From: Parelaphostrongylus tenuis
Lineage: Eukaryota; Nematoda; Chromadorea; Rhabditida; Metastrongylidae
Length of the DNA: 64,000 nucleotides
Direction: 5' to 3'
Assembly (NCBI GenBank): GCA_019055375.1
Contig: JAHQIW010005256.1
Coordinates: 62,001 to 126,000 of the forward strand
Made by a program: the position numbers and the translations under genes. A model generated the notes under the pieces. The model saw only the letters and a list, made by a program, of their open reading frames with translations. It ran no database searches and had not been told where the DNA came from. Position 1 is the first letter of the stretch; each line of letters starts with the position of its first letter. Positions 1-13,750 of the stretch are shown piece after piece.

Positions 1-1070
1 ATGCTATAAAGCCTTTGCGATTGATACGGCTAATTCCCAAATTTATGATTTCAAGAAGAATATTCCGCAAAGAGCACTTATTGATCAAATCTATCTCACC
101 TCAGGATCATCAGTGACGTCTTGTATCTTAAAGTGATTGCCTGATGACGAAGAGTATGGATTGACTGCCGCCAGCATCATTTTAGAGCCAGCGTCCTAAA
201 AAAGACCTGTTTTACGAAATCCCACAACTTACTATCTTTTTCGGAAAAAAGGCGAGCAATCATCATTTAACGTTTGAAAGTTTTTGAGTGCGATGTACTG
301 TAGAGAATTTACGAAATTGCTTTCTTTTCTTTCATAGAACTAGAAGAGAAGAGCTCGAATTTCCTTTCAGAAGTGATTATGATCGTGATTTCTACTTATA
401 GGCCATTTCCCTTCAATAGTTATTTTGTCCATAACTCTGGCAATCTCTCATTGAACAATCACTCCATCTTTAATCTTCATGGAGTGATAGCATACTTCAA
501 GACGTCAAACCGTATGCGTTGGACATGGGAGACGTTTGAACAACCTCCCTTGAACTCGTAAAAACGAGTAAAAATCAAAACTCTTGAAAGAGTCGTAACT
601 CAAGTGAAAGAAACTGATAGGAACTTCAAGCTACAGGAACGAATGAAGCTGACTATTCGTTAGATAACTGGTGGAACTGCAAGTAATAGAGGTCACAAAA
701 GTGCGGACGGTTTTAGCGGAAAACTTTGCCGATTGAGAAAACTACAAGATTAAAAGGCTCAGTTTAAAAAAATGAAAGCTTCTACTCTCCAAAAACTGTA
801 ATATTTGTAGAAAAAGTAATTTATTTACTTATTTACGTCAGTCGAAAATATTAGACGATGAAAAAAAATGTTAGACTAATCATTTCTGTTAATCCCGATA
901 AACTGACTTTTGTAGAAAGCCGATTGGTTATGAATAAGAAGGATAAGTTGCGCTAAAATTAATTATTCAAGACACGAAAGCTCAGCTCAATTACTGTTTC
1001 ATTCCATGTGTTCTCTTTTGATTAAAAAAAAAACTTGAATCATTAGTGGTAAAATGAATAGAAGCTTAAG
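1..1070. other. Intergenic, no gene seen
   Basis: AT-rich sequence with only short chance reading frames. I see no splice-flanked exon, RNA gene or recognisable transposon here. Confidence 0.5.
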
Positions 1071-1322
1071 CCCCCGTCATCGATCAGTCTTTGAGGGATG
1101 TGCCATGTATTTGACTTCATCTAGCATCGTTTGGGGTGACTGAATGCATATCTGGCCCTTACAACTTCCGGTGGCTTGCTAATGTATCAAGTCAGTGCTG
1201 CTATTCTTCCAGACAAGTGTGGTACCAACTCATTGATCTCAGAAAGATGGAACCATCAGCTAACGATTCATCGACCATGTGTGCTGCAGGGCACCTTCAA
1301 CCACTGCGCCACATTCTACATA
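1071..1322 (-). repeat. tRNA-derived SINE, family 1, copy A (diverged)
   Basis: Read on the minus strand, the right end is a tRNA-like head with an A-box-like TGGCGCAGTGGTTGAAG near 1318-1302. The body aligns with the copies at 11.06, 12.43 and 29.59 kb through shared blocks, such as the stretch around CTGAATGCATATCTGGCCC (1138-1156) and a segment reading ATCAGTCTTTGAGGGATG on the plus strand. The B-box part is eroded compared with copies C and D. A Pol III-transcribed origin is inferred from the promoter-like boxes. The open reading frames over it are by-products of the repeat. Confidence 0.7.
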
Positions 1323-4300
1323 GGAATAACCAAACTTTCTATCCATCAAAAGTTGGCAAATCATAGTGTCGCTGTTCTGACAAAGCTGACAAAGCTTACT
1401 TTGACCTATAAAGCTAATGTTCACATGCGCCAAGGACACTAAAATGGTTGTCTTAGGTTTCTTGAGTCCTATAATGGCATCTATAGAGAAGACGAGAGAC
1501 CTCAAACAGCAGCCGATGCCACGGAAAATACGAAGATCTCAATGGGTTATGTATGTGAAGAAGCCAGTTGAATTAAAGAAGAGATTCAAAGAAGATGTAG
1601 TGTCTGACGACGAAGTAGTCATTAGAAAAATAGAAATATTATCAGTGGGATAGTCATTGCTCAAATGATTCGGCGGCAGATCAGCTTAAGTTCGCATGTT
1701 TCTGCGACTTCTAATTCGCAATGAACACAGATGATTCGCCAAAACCGGTTGACAGAAACGAAAGAACAATTACCGTCACAATATTTGTTGACCACACTTC
1801 ATCATAGAGGACTGTTAGAAAATTCTTATTATTGTTACTGTGTGTTGAAATCAAACAAAATCTAAACACATTACTGAAAAGCCCACGAATAGAGGATTTA
1901 GTTGTGTAGGTGAGTGCAAGTTAAATCTCCTGCTAAATTATTTCATCAAGTGAAATCTACCATTTTTTCTTACACATTTTTATGGTTTTCTGCTTCTATG
2001 CGTTATTGAAAACAGTTCATCTTACTGTACAGTACGAGATAATGTACACCTTTTTATATTGACTAGTGCTACGTTTATTTCGGAGACACTATAGGTGATA
2101 CAGGTGGAGGGAACATGATGGGAGACTATATCTAGCACCTGACTCTATTTCCTAAACACGACACTTTTGTTGAAGGTGAAAAAGAATAAGAGGAACAAAA
2201 AATTTTTTCTTTCTAGAAAATTCTTGACTACTGTATGTGGAGCGAAAAGCACCTGTCTTAACAACAAGCTATTAAGACTTCATTGACATTTGCCCGATTC
2301 ATTCAGTGGTGTTTATAGAACAGCTTACACGTTGGTGAGAAATTGATGTTTGATACCGAACAACAACAAACAATACGGTAGATGTAATTTAGGGAAGGCT
2401 ATTTCTCGTCGATACAAGAGACTTCTACACCTCTCCTTCACAAAGATTACCATTTATCTTTTTCTCTGTCTGAATCGAACTTTATTGACAATATCGTTTG
2501 CGCTACGAGTACAGTACATCGTACAGGAAGGAAAGTTCATTCTGAGTTTCATTAAAAGACAATCTATTTCGAAAGAAATTCAAGAACTGAGGACCTATCA
2601 AGATAGCAGTGCCGACGATGACATGTGTACACGAAAACGGTTATCAATGAAAATGAAAAGTTTTCTGAGGCATCATCCAACTATAGCGTTTGATCAAGAG
2701 AAGGAGTTTCCACAAAAAGAAAGTGCATAGCGAAGAGACTGACATACATTGTCTCTCTTAGCTGAAGGCTTTGTGCGACTTGATGCGAGGTTTGGTAAGG
2801 TGATACAAGTGGCGGTTATGCGACAGCATAAAATAAAAAGTTTCGGAAACAATAGTCACACATACAATTTGATTAAGTGATTTGTTTTACCCTCAGCAGC
2901 GAACTGTAGCGATTGTAAGGCAATATGAACTCGATTAGTCTCTGGTTTGATCCCATTTTTGAGAGCCACTAAGCTAGTTATCCCTCCAAGGTGATCAGCT
3001 TTGTAGCAAATCTGTGTAGGAAGATAAGAACACTAACTTGATACATTGGTGGGCTACTCCAGGCCATTGGAAAGGTCAAATGTGGACTACATAACCTCTA
3101 AGGATGTAAGACGAAAAGGAATGTGGGGCACGTCAGTCAAAGACTGATGATTGTCGATGACTTCATCCTTCAATCCATACTATTTGTAAGCCCGATAATC
3201 TTGTGTTAAGTGCAGAATATATCAGCTAAATCATCACTTTTTCCGTTTCCGGAACACGATAGTGAGATTTGAATATACAGGATGGTTTGTTCACCTCTTT
3301 CAAATTAAAATTGCTTGCATTTTGTTGGAGACGACAACGAACTGCTCCTTAAATAGAGCCTATCGCTAATTCGATGGCCGATTAATGGCCGCAAAAAATA
3401 AAATTCACTCATATAAGGATACCCATGTGTATGAGGACATTTTTGGATACATGTATTGAGGATGCTGCTGATACAAAAAAGTTCTTTCAAAAAAAAAGTG
3501 TACGTGTGATGTTTAGCATGTGTATACATCGAACTTCAGGAAGAAAAAGCTTTTCATGACTTGGAGTCGCTCGCATGATGAATGCGAAATTTAGAACTGC
3601 TCTGTTTGCAATATCTATTTACCGAATCTTGTTGAAATAGCAACAAAGTACTACGGAGTGATGAAAAGTATAAGAGATAGGAAAATTACACTCTAAGGTA
3701 ACGAGGAGGAGGAGGTGGAAAGGTCGGCGGGACGAACAAAGTACGAAGGGAATAGAACTGAAACACTATCAGTGAAAAGAGCAGTGGTGAATCAGCGGAA
3801 GGAGTACTGAGCAACTCGAAGGTCACGGCCTATATTACAGAAAAGTTAATTCGATCTGCAATTTTCAAAGACTAATCAGCGCCATAACGCTCGTAGTTAC
3901 CTGACATACTATGACTACAGAAACCTGTGAATAAGAAAATACTTGGAGGTTTTGGATTCTAAAAATACTGGCCTACAATAAACTTCGAATAAATAATTAT
4001 TTGTCTACAATCGAAACATGTTTTTGGCTAGTTAAACTGCCAGAATCTGAAATGACCAACCTCAATGAATCTAAAACAAAAGACAGAGATTAGTGAAACG
4101 TAGTCGAATAATCGAAATGGAAAGAGGTCTAATTTTCTGAAGGGGCTTCTTATTTTTTTGTGCGTCTATCCAAGTTAATGGTCTGCGGCTTAGAACCGCT
4201 TGAGTCAAATTTGCTTAGTCCAATCAGTCACCCAGGTGACTGTATATATATATTTGTCCATAGGACACACTATCTGGCGTTGGCCATCGATATTCCATGT

Positions 4301-5210
4301 TAGCGCTGTTATGCTTTCGAACAAGTATAGTAGTAATTTGCGAGTTCTGTAAGGTATGGAGATATCGCTTTGGCATGGTCGCTTATCGAGAGGAAACAAC
4401 TTGTAGGATTCGCCCACCCTAATATATGAGCTCTCAAAACGATATCGTTTGAAAACTTGTTTCGATGGAAATAAACGTAGTTTCAAAAGAGAAACAAGAA
4501 TTTAATCTTAATCTCCTAATATATTGCTCAGTTCGAAATATACGTGATATTTCAAGATATTTAAACTCAGAATGTCAGCATGAGATTTTTTTATTGGAAT
4601 AATATCAACAGTAAAACGTCCTTAATTCAATGCTTCCTGCGCAAAGAAAAACGATTATATCGGCGAACTTAATTTTGAAGAACCTGTTTAGTCTGAAATA
4701 GTCGGAACGGCAAAACGAAAGAAAAAATTTCGCCCAAACAGATTACCAGATTTTCGCTGTTGGAGAGGTTTGTTGAATTCGAAATGTAAATCGCAGCTAA
4801 CAGTTACCTCTGACAGGGTCACCTTAACAGATCAAGAGCTCGAAATTTCCAGGTCTGTCTCGACTGCAAGAGTGGGGTAGAACCACTCCTCGATGAGAGA
4901 ACGCCGGCGGGTGACTGTAATCTGAGAACAGACTGCCTTCGTTTTTTTTGAAATTTCAGCAGGAAACTTACGAACTAACAACGTATCTATCAATATCGAA
5001 ATGTAATCAGTTTCCCATAAATCTTGAGTCAGATCGAGAATTTAATCAGCTCAATCGAAACTAACTTCGAGAAAGCCCCAGCAGACCGTTTCAAATTCCA
5101 TTATCCCGCCTGACCAAGGTGCGTGTAACACACTGATTGAAGGTTCCACGCAATACATATCGCAGTGGACGCTAATTCAGTACTGCTCCCGAGACGGATG
5201 AACTTTCTCC
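1323..5210. other. Intergenic, only weak ORFs
   Basis: No exon is supported by both splice sites and protein similarity. The longest ORF, 126 codons at 2350-2730 (+), has a basic C-terminal half but no recognisable domain. A 93-codon ORF at 4205-4486 (-) and a 78-codon ORF at 1417-1653 (+) are equally unplaced. Any of these could be an exon, but nothing in the flanks decides it. Confidence 0.4.
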
Positions 5211-5214
5211 TTCC

Positions 5215-5285
5215 GGGTCGGCATATTGATCCCAGATTTTAATATGCATTCAATCACCTGTGAGATGCTCAATAAAGTCAAATAT
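5215..5285 (+). repeat. 3' tail fragment of SINE family 2
   Basis: The segment with TTTAATATGCATTCAATCAC followed by GATGCTCAATAAAGTCAA matches the 3' end of the tRNA-headed repeat at 44.26 kb (AATATGCATTTAATCACC then GATGCTTAATAAAGTCAA). The tRNA-like head is missing, so this is a 5'-truncated or decayed copy. Confidence 0.6.
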
Positions 5286-7335
5286 GCGGTTGAAGACCGA
5301 TCAGTGATAAAAACTATGCTTTTTTGAAATGCATAATCGAGCTCTAGAAAGAAACCAAGCACTTCGCTAGAGTTAGCATTGAAATGTGTTAAATTGGTAA
5401 CAAATTTTCTGTGAATGATCAAACGATATGTTTTCTACTGTGTACAACCCAACACGTGTTAATCTCTGTATGATCAGGTCCTCAGTCGATTGAGTTAACA
5501 AACTAGACGAAGGTAAATTAATGAGTTGGATTGAAGGTGGTGTACCGAGTCATGATAGATGATTACGAGCGGATTCTTAGCAACGGGGAGCTCGACTAGA
5601 ATATTTGTGTCAAGTTTGTAGAAAAGAATTACGAATTTTATCTAATTCCAGTAATGATGGAGTATGGAAGTAGTAGGATAATACACAACGATCTCATGGT
5701 AGAGAACAAATAGTGTGCTTTCCGACAATTGCGAAGACTCTGATTTGATCAGCAAATCAGTGGCGCAAGCTGTAATCGCGCGAGAAACCGGAAACCGCTG
5801 ACGGTGACGAGTTGATCGTCTACAGCTCTCGAGTTAAGGCACATTTCAAGATTAACGAAGAAGCTACCGAGTTAGTAACGAAAATTATTTGTACAGCGAT
5901 GGTTAGGTGAACGAAAGACGCAGAGTAGAACGATTCTGAGCGTTTCTATCTAGATAGTCTACAGACCGAGTCATTTATTAGCACTTATGTTTACTTCTTC
6001 ATAATATTAATCGTTTTCAAAAAAGGCTTGAGAGAGATTTTGTTCTACCTCTATAATATGCTAATGTGCTGTACTTCACTAAGAAGTTCTAGCAATTTTT
6101 ATGATATTCCGGTAGGCACAATGATATGCTCAACTTTCATGACAACATGACGCAGTCTTATAAGACTTTTATGTTCTTGACCTTATCAGTTGGCGTAAAA
6201 TTTGTTAGAAAACGACATCTGTCTGGTTATCGGCGAATTGTTGGTTGGTAGAACTCACAACAACGATCATGGTGAGACGCCGCTCATTCCACCAATTCTC
6301 CACCTCTATAATTTATGTAGAGCAAAAAAATCCAATTATTAAACTTGGGCCTTAATAGTTTCAAAATAAGCCTATTCTACAGACCACTGTCAGTGAGTAA
6401 AAAAATTTTCTTTCCTTTTCAAGGCGGAATTTTGATTTCTGGAGTCTATGAAATGATTTTTCTCGCTTCTTATTCCTTGTATAATTATCGCCGGTTGCCG
6501 TGCAACCAGCCTTGCCTGGAATGTGTTAAATTTGCTAATTTATTCTTAGAAAAACTTCAGACATTAAGCAAATCTATGAAGTACCACTATTCTCCGTCAA
6601 ACACTTCAAATGGAGGATGTTCCCAATAGTTTGCGAGTGGTTGTATAGAAACTGAAGCCTACCTTAGTTTGAAAAGAAAAAAAAAGTGATAGCCAACTTT
6701 TGATTCTTGCAGTTAAAGCCGCTAAAATGCTATACACATATGAAGCTGTTTGGTGAATGACTGGGGTAGTATTATAGGCCATTATCTTAGAATATTGCAA
6801 GGAAGCTATGGAAAAAAACTGTACATTGAATTGACTGAAAATTGAAATTTGAAGGATCTCTCAAGGATTGAAAATTGATGTAAATATAAAAATTTGGTAT
6901 CAACCACGTGCCCTAAATAACCATTTGACACCTCTAATTCTAAGGATGGCCAAATTCACTCAAGGTTTAGCTGTCGTGAAATGAATAATGTTGTATTAAC
7001 AAAATAATATCGATTTGTCAAGAACAAAAGCATACTTTTCTCCCAGCACACGGAAAACAATGAGTAGCTCTGGGAGCGCATCGTATACAGTCAAACTAAT
7101 GCACAACGGAAAAACTTTAGCTCACACAATCGGTACACCTTAAGCTTAAGAAACTCATAACTGTAGCAAAAGTTGTTGGTTTAGACGCATCACAAATCAG
7201 AAAAATGATAAAAGGTGAGGAAAGAAAAATGTGACTATCAATAAGGGAACATCATAAATCAACAGATGAAGACGCCTTTTTGTAATGTTCATAGTTGGTA
7301 TTGAGAACCAGCATTACTGTATCCAGGCGATTATT
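5286..7335. other. Intergenic, no gene seen
   Basis: A 94-codon ORF at 6345-6629 (+) follows a pyrimidine-rich tract ending in CAAG, and its sequence is hydrophobic then cysteine-containing. I recognise no family and cannot confirm splice sites. The rest has no readable features. Confidence 0.35.
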
Positions 7336-7560
7336 TTTTCGTGGGTGAGCAGTGATTAGAGGTACTGTGCGATACACTCATGGTCGTTTGTTCGATCCTC
7401 CTCTCAGGACCATTGAGTTTTCCGTCGTTCTGGAGTCCACAAGGTGGCGATACTTGTATGGGAAGATAACAGCGCTACCGCGACATGCCAGTACACCACC
7501 AAAAGTCTATATAAAGACCGGACATCCATTCACACAGTTCTACTGATGCTTGATTAAATT
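7336..7560 (+). repeat. tRNA-derived SINE, family 2, copy 1
   Basis: The 5' end resembles a tRNA internal promoter: GGTGAGCAGTGATTAGAGG (A-box-like) followed about 40 bp later by TTTGTTCGATCCTCC (B-box-like, consensus GGTTCGANNCC). The body and 3' end share ACCACCAAAAGTC and a GATGCTTgATtAAA tail with the copy at 44.26 kb. It is in plus orientation. Confidence 0.65.
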
Positions 7561-10236
7561 GAGAACATAGCACATCTCTCAAAGAATTGTCAACGCGAAT
7601 CGTTTTTCCTCTCAAATTTTCATGATCGTCTGAACAGGATGCCTGAGAGCAAAGACTGAAGTTAATGTTATATCCCGTGTTAACGATTCTTTTAAAACAT
7701 TATAGAGAGCTGAGGTCACGACTGCATGAAATTGAGGTGTGAGTGCTTCTTAAAAAAAAACTGGACCATCTGTACGAATCGCTTTCAAACGTTTCAGCCA
7801 AGATGACAACCCCGTTCGATCGAGTTCGATGCAAGGAATTAGAAAATAATATTGGATGTCAGATTCTTTCAGAACAGGCTGAGTAATGACGTTTAGAATA
7901 TCAGTTTTTTTTACTATAAAGAGTCTCATGAATAGCCGTTTAGAAAATGGCCTAATGGATCAGAGCGCTGGTGATATTAGTGATTCTAAAAATCGTTTGC
8001 TTGGGAGTTCAAAAATGTGTGATTGAAAGTGCATACGCTTTTATACAAAGTGACGTAGACAAAACAAGTGCTATCACTGCGAATTTATGAAATTAACAGG
8101 GCTGTCGAGAGCAGAGAAGAGAAAAAATTGAACCATCTAGGCAGATAATCCAGGAAAATTGTAGAAAAAAGCCAGTTAAGGGAGAATTTTTCAGCATGTG
8201 AAATTTTGTTTTGAATCAAATGATTTATGCAACAAATAATCCCTTACGTAATAATCCTGGACAAAACACAACGGTAAACAAGTCAAAATTCGTCAGAATA
8301 CATTGGTCTTCATTCAAGTCAACGAAAAGACCAATATTATACCTAAACATCTATGCAGGAATAAAGCGAGACACAGTCCCACAAGTCCCTACTTATGTTC
8401 GAGAACTAATTGAAAAAGTGAGCTTCATCGCGAAGCTCTAGCGCATTTCAAGTCCCTTGAGAGGGCCTGAGTTAACTGAGGAACTCCACTGCACAATAAA
8501 GTTTGCTAGAGCTCACTTAGTGATCTTCCATTTGGTTGTATTGAAGATAGCATATGATTTTGACCACATACTAAGATATCATCAATCCACTCCTCTAACA
8601 AATTGTTGCCATTTTCGAAAAAAAAAACTTTCCATAGCTCACAATCGAGATAGTTTCAAAGCCGCGGAGTTCAAAACTTGCTCAGTAATAGTCAAGTTTT
8701 CACTACAGGCCGTATTTCGTAACGGGACCTGGTCCACTTTGAACATAATTTGTGCGTTTCCTTCAGTACATCTAGAAACCGAGTGCGCAGTAAATTACAA
8801 ATAATCATTCAGTTTATTGCATATCAAAGTCTGTGACGATGGTAACAGCATGGGATCTATTTCTTTGAACAACTACGATGTTGTTCTAGGTTATCCTAAG
8901 TTGAGCTTTCTCCCCTATTCACAACCGCCGATTCTCGTATTACCTTATTCCTGACAACACAATCCATTTCCAGCGGTTCCCAACTGTTAAAAGCTCGCGC
9001 TGTTGAAGCTTGCTGTTCTGGGGGCTCCCTACAAATACACAAAGATTATGAGTTGAAAACTAAGAAGTTTTTCCATCAGAACACTTGCAATTTGAATTTA
9101 AATTAATATGCAGTTTCTGAGTAGAAACAGCGATTGACTAGTTGTAACAGTGAAGCAATGAACAATACGTGTTTCTATTTGAGTTGGTGTTAGTGCTCTG
9201 CAATCTACAGTAACACCATGCACTTACCGTACACCGCTGAGTGAGATGAGAGAGAGTGAAAGACGATGGTGAAAAGATTCTGAGTACCATTACAGTTAGA
9301 TGATTTGCACAATCATTTCAAGGTGCTGTGAATGTTGCTTAGGCCTAAATTATGTGCGAGTGCATTTCGTGGGCACGCAATGTTGCTGCAGGTTTTGTTA
9401 ATCTCCTCATCAAACGAGGTCAATAACACGAACAATTGAGGCTTCTAACCGTTCGAACATCCAAATTCTAAATCCCACTACAAGTAATTCGAGTTCATAT
9501 TAGGTTTTGTTGAAGATAACAACAGTTTTTGCTCACAAAATTAGGACAAAAATTTATGATGGGAATAAATTCAGCTTTTCCACGCATAGTTTTGCTCGGA
9601 ATTCGTCTTTTATACCGTTCTCGATTGTTTGATTAGCAACATTGACTTGACTGCCGTAAAATAATTCATCTCTTGTTATATCATAACGCTATTTGCTAAC
9701 TGTTCAAGCTTTATCACGATGGGAGGCGTTCCTAAGAGTAAGACTGCAATGCAGAGCGGTCGATTCACACCCGACTACATCGACGAATCTGAGAATGGAT
9801 TTGCCACTTCCCCTTTAGGAGTGCAGTCAAGAATAAGAATAAACCAATTATAAGGATCGTTCCCGCCCAGGAAACAATCTGGCATCATCTTGGCAAACGT
9901 TTATTCGGTCAAAATAGGTCACGAACAATCCCGAAGACGAGTGAGTACAAATTTCCCTAGATCCTAAAAGCTGCATTTCGAATAAGAACGTAGCATTCAA
10001 AGGAAATCGTGCTAGGAGTTCCAAGATTGCTTTGCAAAGGCAAGCAAAATTATCAAAGTTGGAACTGAGAAGTGATTGAGGAGCAGTAGTCTGTTGTTTC
10101 TAAAAAACTTCTAACCTTGAGAAAAATAATGCTTATTTTTTGGATTGTTGAGGCAACATGAGATTGGCTTGAACTTCTATTCAATTAACGTTTAGACATC
10201 TCCTTCTGTAACAGAGAGAGAGAGATGAGAGGATAA

Positions 10237-10271
<35 letters not shown>

Positions 10272-11050
10272 GATAATTTGGAGGCGGTTTGCCAGAGATG
10301 GTTGTCCTTCCGATATAGCTGTTTGCCCCATGGACCAAAAAGAACACCCTCATCGCCTTAATTGCCATTTGTGGATCTTCAACACGCGAAAATTCGGCTT
10401 TGAAGAAAACCGACAACGTCGAAACGTCAGTCAAACGAAACTTTATACCAACTTTGTGTCAGCTCATTACTTCAAGAAAATGGTTTTATCATCGTTCTAG
10501 TGTTCTTTTTAGTTTGTGTGCGAGTGCTCATGCATGTTGTCATCCAGTTTTCAATTGAAATCGAGAGAATTGTAAAGTGCTCAACTAATTCCGTCTTATA
10601 TCTTATTTTACCATGTATTATTATGTAGAGTATGATGGAAGAGGAGGCCAGTAAGGGGCGTAGGTTTGACGAAAATTTAACAATCATTTGTCAAGTCATC
10701 AGTCGCTGTGGCTGCAAAAAAAAATCTTCAAAACCGGATCGTACTAGTGTAACGCTGGAGCCCACGGTGACACACCTATGGCCATGATCAACAGCTTCAA
10801 AACAATTAGATTTACTGGAGAGATTTATAAAAACGCTCATGTAGTCTTAGTTTAGTAGTACAAGTTACCATTAATTACAAGTCCAATAGTGTAAGTTAGT
10901 TACTATCAATAGATCGTCTCAAAACAGCTTAATTCACAATAGAAAGAAAAAATTCTGCAGACGCTACAAAGATATCTTATTTCACTGATATTTGGTCATT
11001 TGCAAACATTAGAAAGTATAATTGCAGATACTATGGCAAGACTCTAAAGT
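7561..11050. other. Intergenic, unassigned ORFs
   Basis: ORFs of 76 and 115 codons lie at 8211-8441 and 8457-8804 (+), and a 44-codon ORF begins at 9719 (+). None shows a domain I recognise or splice signals I trust. A minus-strand frame at 10192-10434 runs into the GA microsatellite and is at least partly spurious. Confidence 0.35.
10208..10273. repeat. (GA)n microsatellite
   Basis: An interrupted run of GA dinucleotides with a few GGA or ATGA breaks. It produces a Leu-Ser repeat in the minus-strand reading frame, which should not be read as protein. Confidence 0.95.
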
Positions 11051-11055
11051 TATAA

Positions 11056-11350
11056 AAGGATAAAGATAAAGCTCTCGGCGTTGATCAGTCCCTGAGGAAT
11101 GCGCCATGCACTCGTCTCCAATTTTTTTAAGGTGATTGAATGCATATCTGGCCTTTACAATAACTCGCGGTGGCATCCGACTGAACAGAGTCAGTGCTGC
11201 TTATTCTCTTAGGCAAATCCGAGACCAGTTGGTATCAATTTACCGATCCCGAACGAGTGAATGGTTTGGTGAGCCATGAGCGCGTGATCGAACCATTGAC
11301 CTCGTGTGCGACGCAGAGCACCTGCAAGCGCTACGCCGCATGGGCTCTTT
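11056..11350 (-). repeat. tRNA-derived SINE, family 1, copy B
   Basis: This copy spans a family-specific 3' tail (GGATAAAGATAAAGC on the plus strand) to a tRNA-like head at the right. On the minus strand the head carries a B-box GGTTCGATCACGC and an A-box-like element (GCGGCGTAGCG) with some mutations. It aligns over almost its whole length with copies C and D, and like all copies in this window it runs on the minus strand. Confidence 0.8.
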
Positions 11351-12000
11351 CTAAAGTTATATTCTATGTAAAGTGTATTTCTCTTTCACCGGAGAATACT
11401 GCAGATTATCTTAGTTTTTCACTAAAACTATGTATCAAACTATTTATCGAAGAAGAGTCCACAAAAAGGGTGATCATTCCAGAAGGATTTTTGAAGTAGG
11501 ATTCTCATTTAAACATGAAGAAGGTGCAAATCTGTAAGAAATTCTCAATCGCTTGATATATTGTGAATTATCTCGTCTCTTAACGTAACAGTCAAACTCT
11601 TCTGATTCTGAGCAGTTCTGAGTTGAGACAATCCATAATTCGAAGTAAATTTCGTATTTCGTAATGCGAAATAAAAGTAATTCAAACGACTATTTTCGGG
11701 CAACTTCAGGAGATTACAGGAAACTGGTTCTAAACAAGTTATAGATGAAACCCTTCCTACTGATATCTAGGCTTCGACGGTTTTTATGATACAGATTTAT
11801 GGTGATACTTCACGAACCTTTCAAACAAAAAATTCAACAAGTAAGGCTCTAACGTTCGATTGTGAAGTACCTTGTGGAAGAAACGATGTGTTAGATGAAT
11901 GACGGGACAGTTACGAGGTATGAGAACGCGCCACACTAATATACGTTTCCTGACACAAAGAGATATTAACAGATTAGTTACTGATTAAACGATACTATTT

Positions 12001-12110
12001 GCACAACAGCGCCGTTGGCAATCGATCATGATCATAACCGGATCGAACTGTCCCGCTTCAGCGTCGAATATCCCACCACTCAGCTATATCAACTCCGGGT
12101 GAGCGTAATC
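12001..12110 (-). repeat. tRNA-like sequence, probable SINE head or tRNA pseudogene
   Basis: On the minus strand, ATATAGCTGAGTGGTGGGAT matches a tRNA A-box, and GGACAGTTCGATCCGG follows at B-box spacing. The first bases (GGAGTTG) find no complementary 3' acceptor strand, so this is not a working tRNA gene. It differs from SINE families 1-3. Confidence 0.6.
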
Positions 12111-12428
12111 GCATGTGGGGAAAAAGTTGTCAGAAATATTAGATTCAGCAAGAAAACGCGTAACGGACATTTCGATAAGGTACAGTATTAGCATAGAATA
12201 GCAAAGTGCAACATTCCATCTATTCCTCTTGTTGCCTTAATCGCTTCATAAACAATAAAGTCTGTCGGTGCTAAAAAAACATGTTATTTGATCTTTTTTT
12301 CTGGCCTCTTGTACATATAATTATGCCAATGGTGATGTTCCACAACTATATGTGACAAGCGCTCATATTACGACTCAAGCAATGAGCTCCATGAGCACTT
12401 TTTGACAGTAGACAGTAAAAGTGAAGTA

Positions 12429-12730
12429 TAAAGGATAAAGGTCTTGGTGGTAATCAACCTCTGAGGGATGAACCATGCATTCGTCTTCAATTTTTAACTT
12501 CGTTTGAGGTGATTGAATGCATGATTGGCCTTTACAATGACTCGCAGTGGCCCCCCGCTGAACCGAGTCAGTACTGCTTATCCTCCCAAACAAATTTAAG
12601 ACTAGTCTGGCACCAATTCACTGACCCCCGGAGCGATGGATGGCTTGGTGAGCCATGAGCGTGAGATCGAATCGTTGACCTCGTGTGCGACACGGAGCAC
12701 CTCTAACTACTGCGCCACATTCGCTCTATA
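12429..12730 (-). repeat. tRNA-derived SINE, family 1, copy C
   Basis: A well preserved copy. On the minus strand it begins with a head containing TGGCGCAGTAGTTAGAG (A-box) and then AACGATTCGATCTC (B-box region), and it ends with the CTTTATCCTT tail shared by the family. Its right end abuts a short TA microsatellite at 12733-12760. Confidence 0.85.
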
Positions 12731-12732
12731 AA

Positions 12733-12760
12733 TATATTATATATATATATATATATATAT
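12733..12760. repeat. (TA)n microsatellite
   Basis: About 28 bp of alternating TA lie immediately outside the 5' end of SINE copy C. It may mark a preferred insertion site or growth after insertion. Confidence 0.9.
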
Positions 12761-13560
12761 TCTTTCCTATTCTTATATAGATGCATATTCTTAGTGGTCG
12801 TTGATAACGGAAATGTAGGTCCAGAATACTCATACAAGCAGCTTGTAGTTACTATAAGAGATTCTCATTGAACGTTATGACGTGGCAAAAGTAGGTGAAT
12901 TGTAGTCATAAAAGTTCCGTTCACTACAACTCATCGTGTCCTTCAAAAATCATGTAAAACTAATCTTCAGCAATTCATAACCAAGGAAGGAGGCTTTACA
13001 AAGTTAAATCGTATCGTCGAAATTAACAACTACCTTCTGGCAAAATGGATATTAATAGAGAGTGTAACACAGTAACCATGTTTTTATACATGGTCATAAT
13101 CAACTTGTACGATCAATTAACTATAAACAAATCTCTTTATAGCTAGTGAAAGTTATCAGGTCCTTGTCATACTGGATCCCCTCCTACAGCTCCGAGATAA
13201 GCTGTGTCGGACATTAAGAGTCCGTTCGCGCGGGCAAGCTGTAAAATATCACCAAAGTATCGTATCACGAACGTCAATCAAGCAAATCAGTCCTCCAAGC
13301 AACCATCAAAATTCGATACTATAGGTCTTAAACCTGTGGTAAGGTTCTGGGAGATTGTGTTCGTTTACAATCAATCCGTAAACGTGATGCATGAACGACA
13401 ACGAAATCAGGAACACTCAGATAGTGTCGTTAACGCTCGTGTGAGAATCCCATTAAAATTTGCATAGAAACGCCATTAAAAATACGAGAAAAATAAACAG
13501 TAATCACGCAGTATGTGAGGAATTTCCGTGTGCATACAGTGTATGCCTCTACTGTATGTG
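12761..13560. other. Intergenic, no gene seen
   Basis: An 87-codon ORF at 13204-13467 (+) has no recognised domain. No splice-supported exon was found. Confidence 0.4.
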
Positions 13561-13575
13561 CATGTGCCTGCATGT

Positions 13576-13717
13576 GTTACCATGTATGAATGTATGTATG
13601 TATGTATGTATGAATGTATGTATCTATGTATGTATGTATGTATGTATGTATGTATGTGTGAATGTATGTATGCATGTATGTATGTATGTATGTATGTATG
13701 TACATATGTATGTATGC

Positions 13718-13750
<33 letters not shown>

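Noticed and set aside
2350..2730. 126-codon ORF as a gene
   Set aside because: This length is possible by chance in a 64-kb window; no splice or domain evidence was found.
10192..10434. 80-codon minus-strand ORF ending in Leu-Ser repeats
   Set aside because: A third of it is the GA microsatellite, and the rest has no recognised domain.
12001..12110. Possible minus-strand tRNA gene
   Set aside because: A- and B-boxes are present, but the 5' seven bases have no partner and the T-stem is imperfect.
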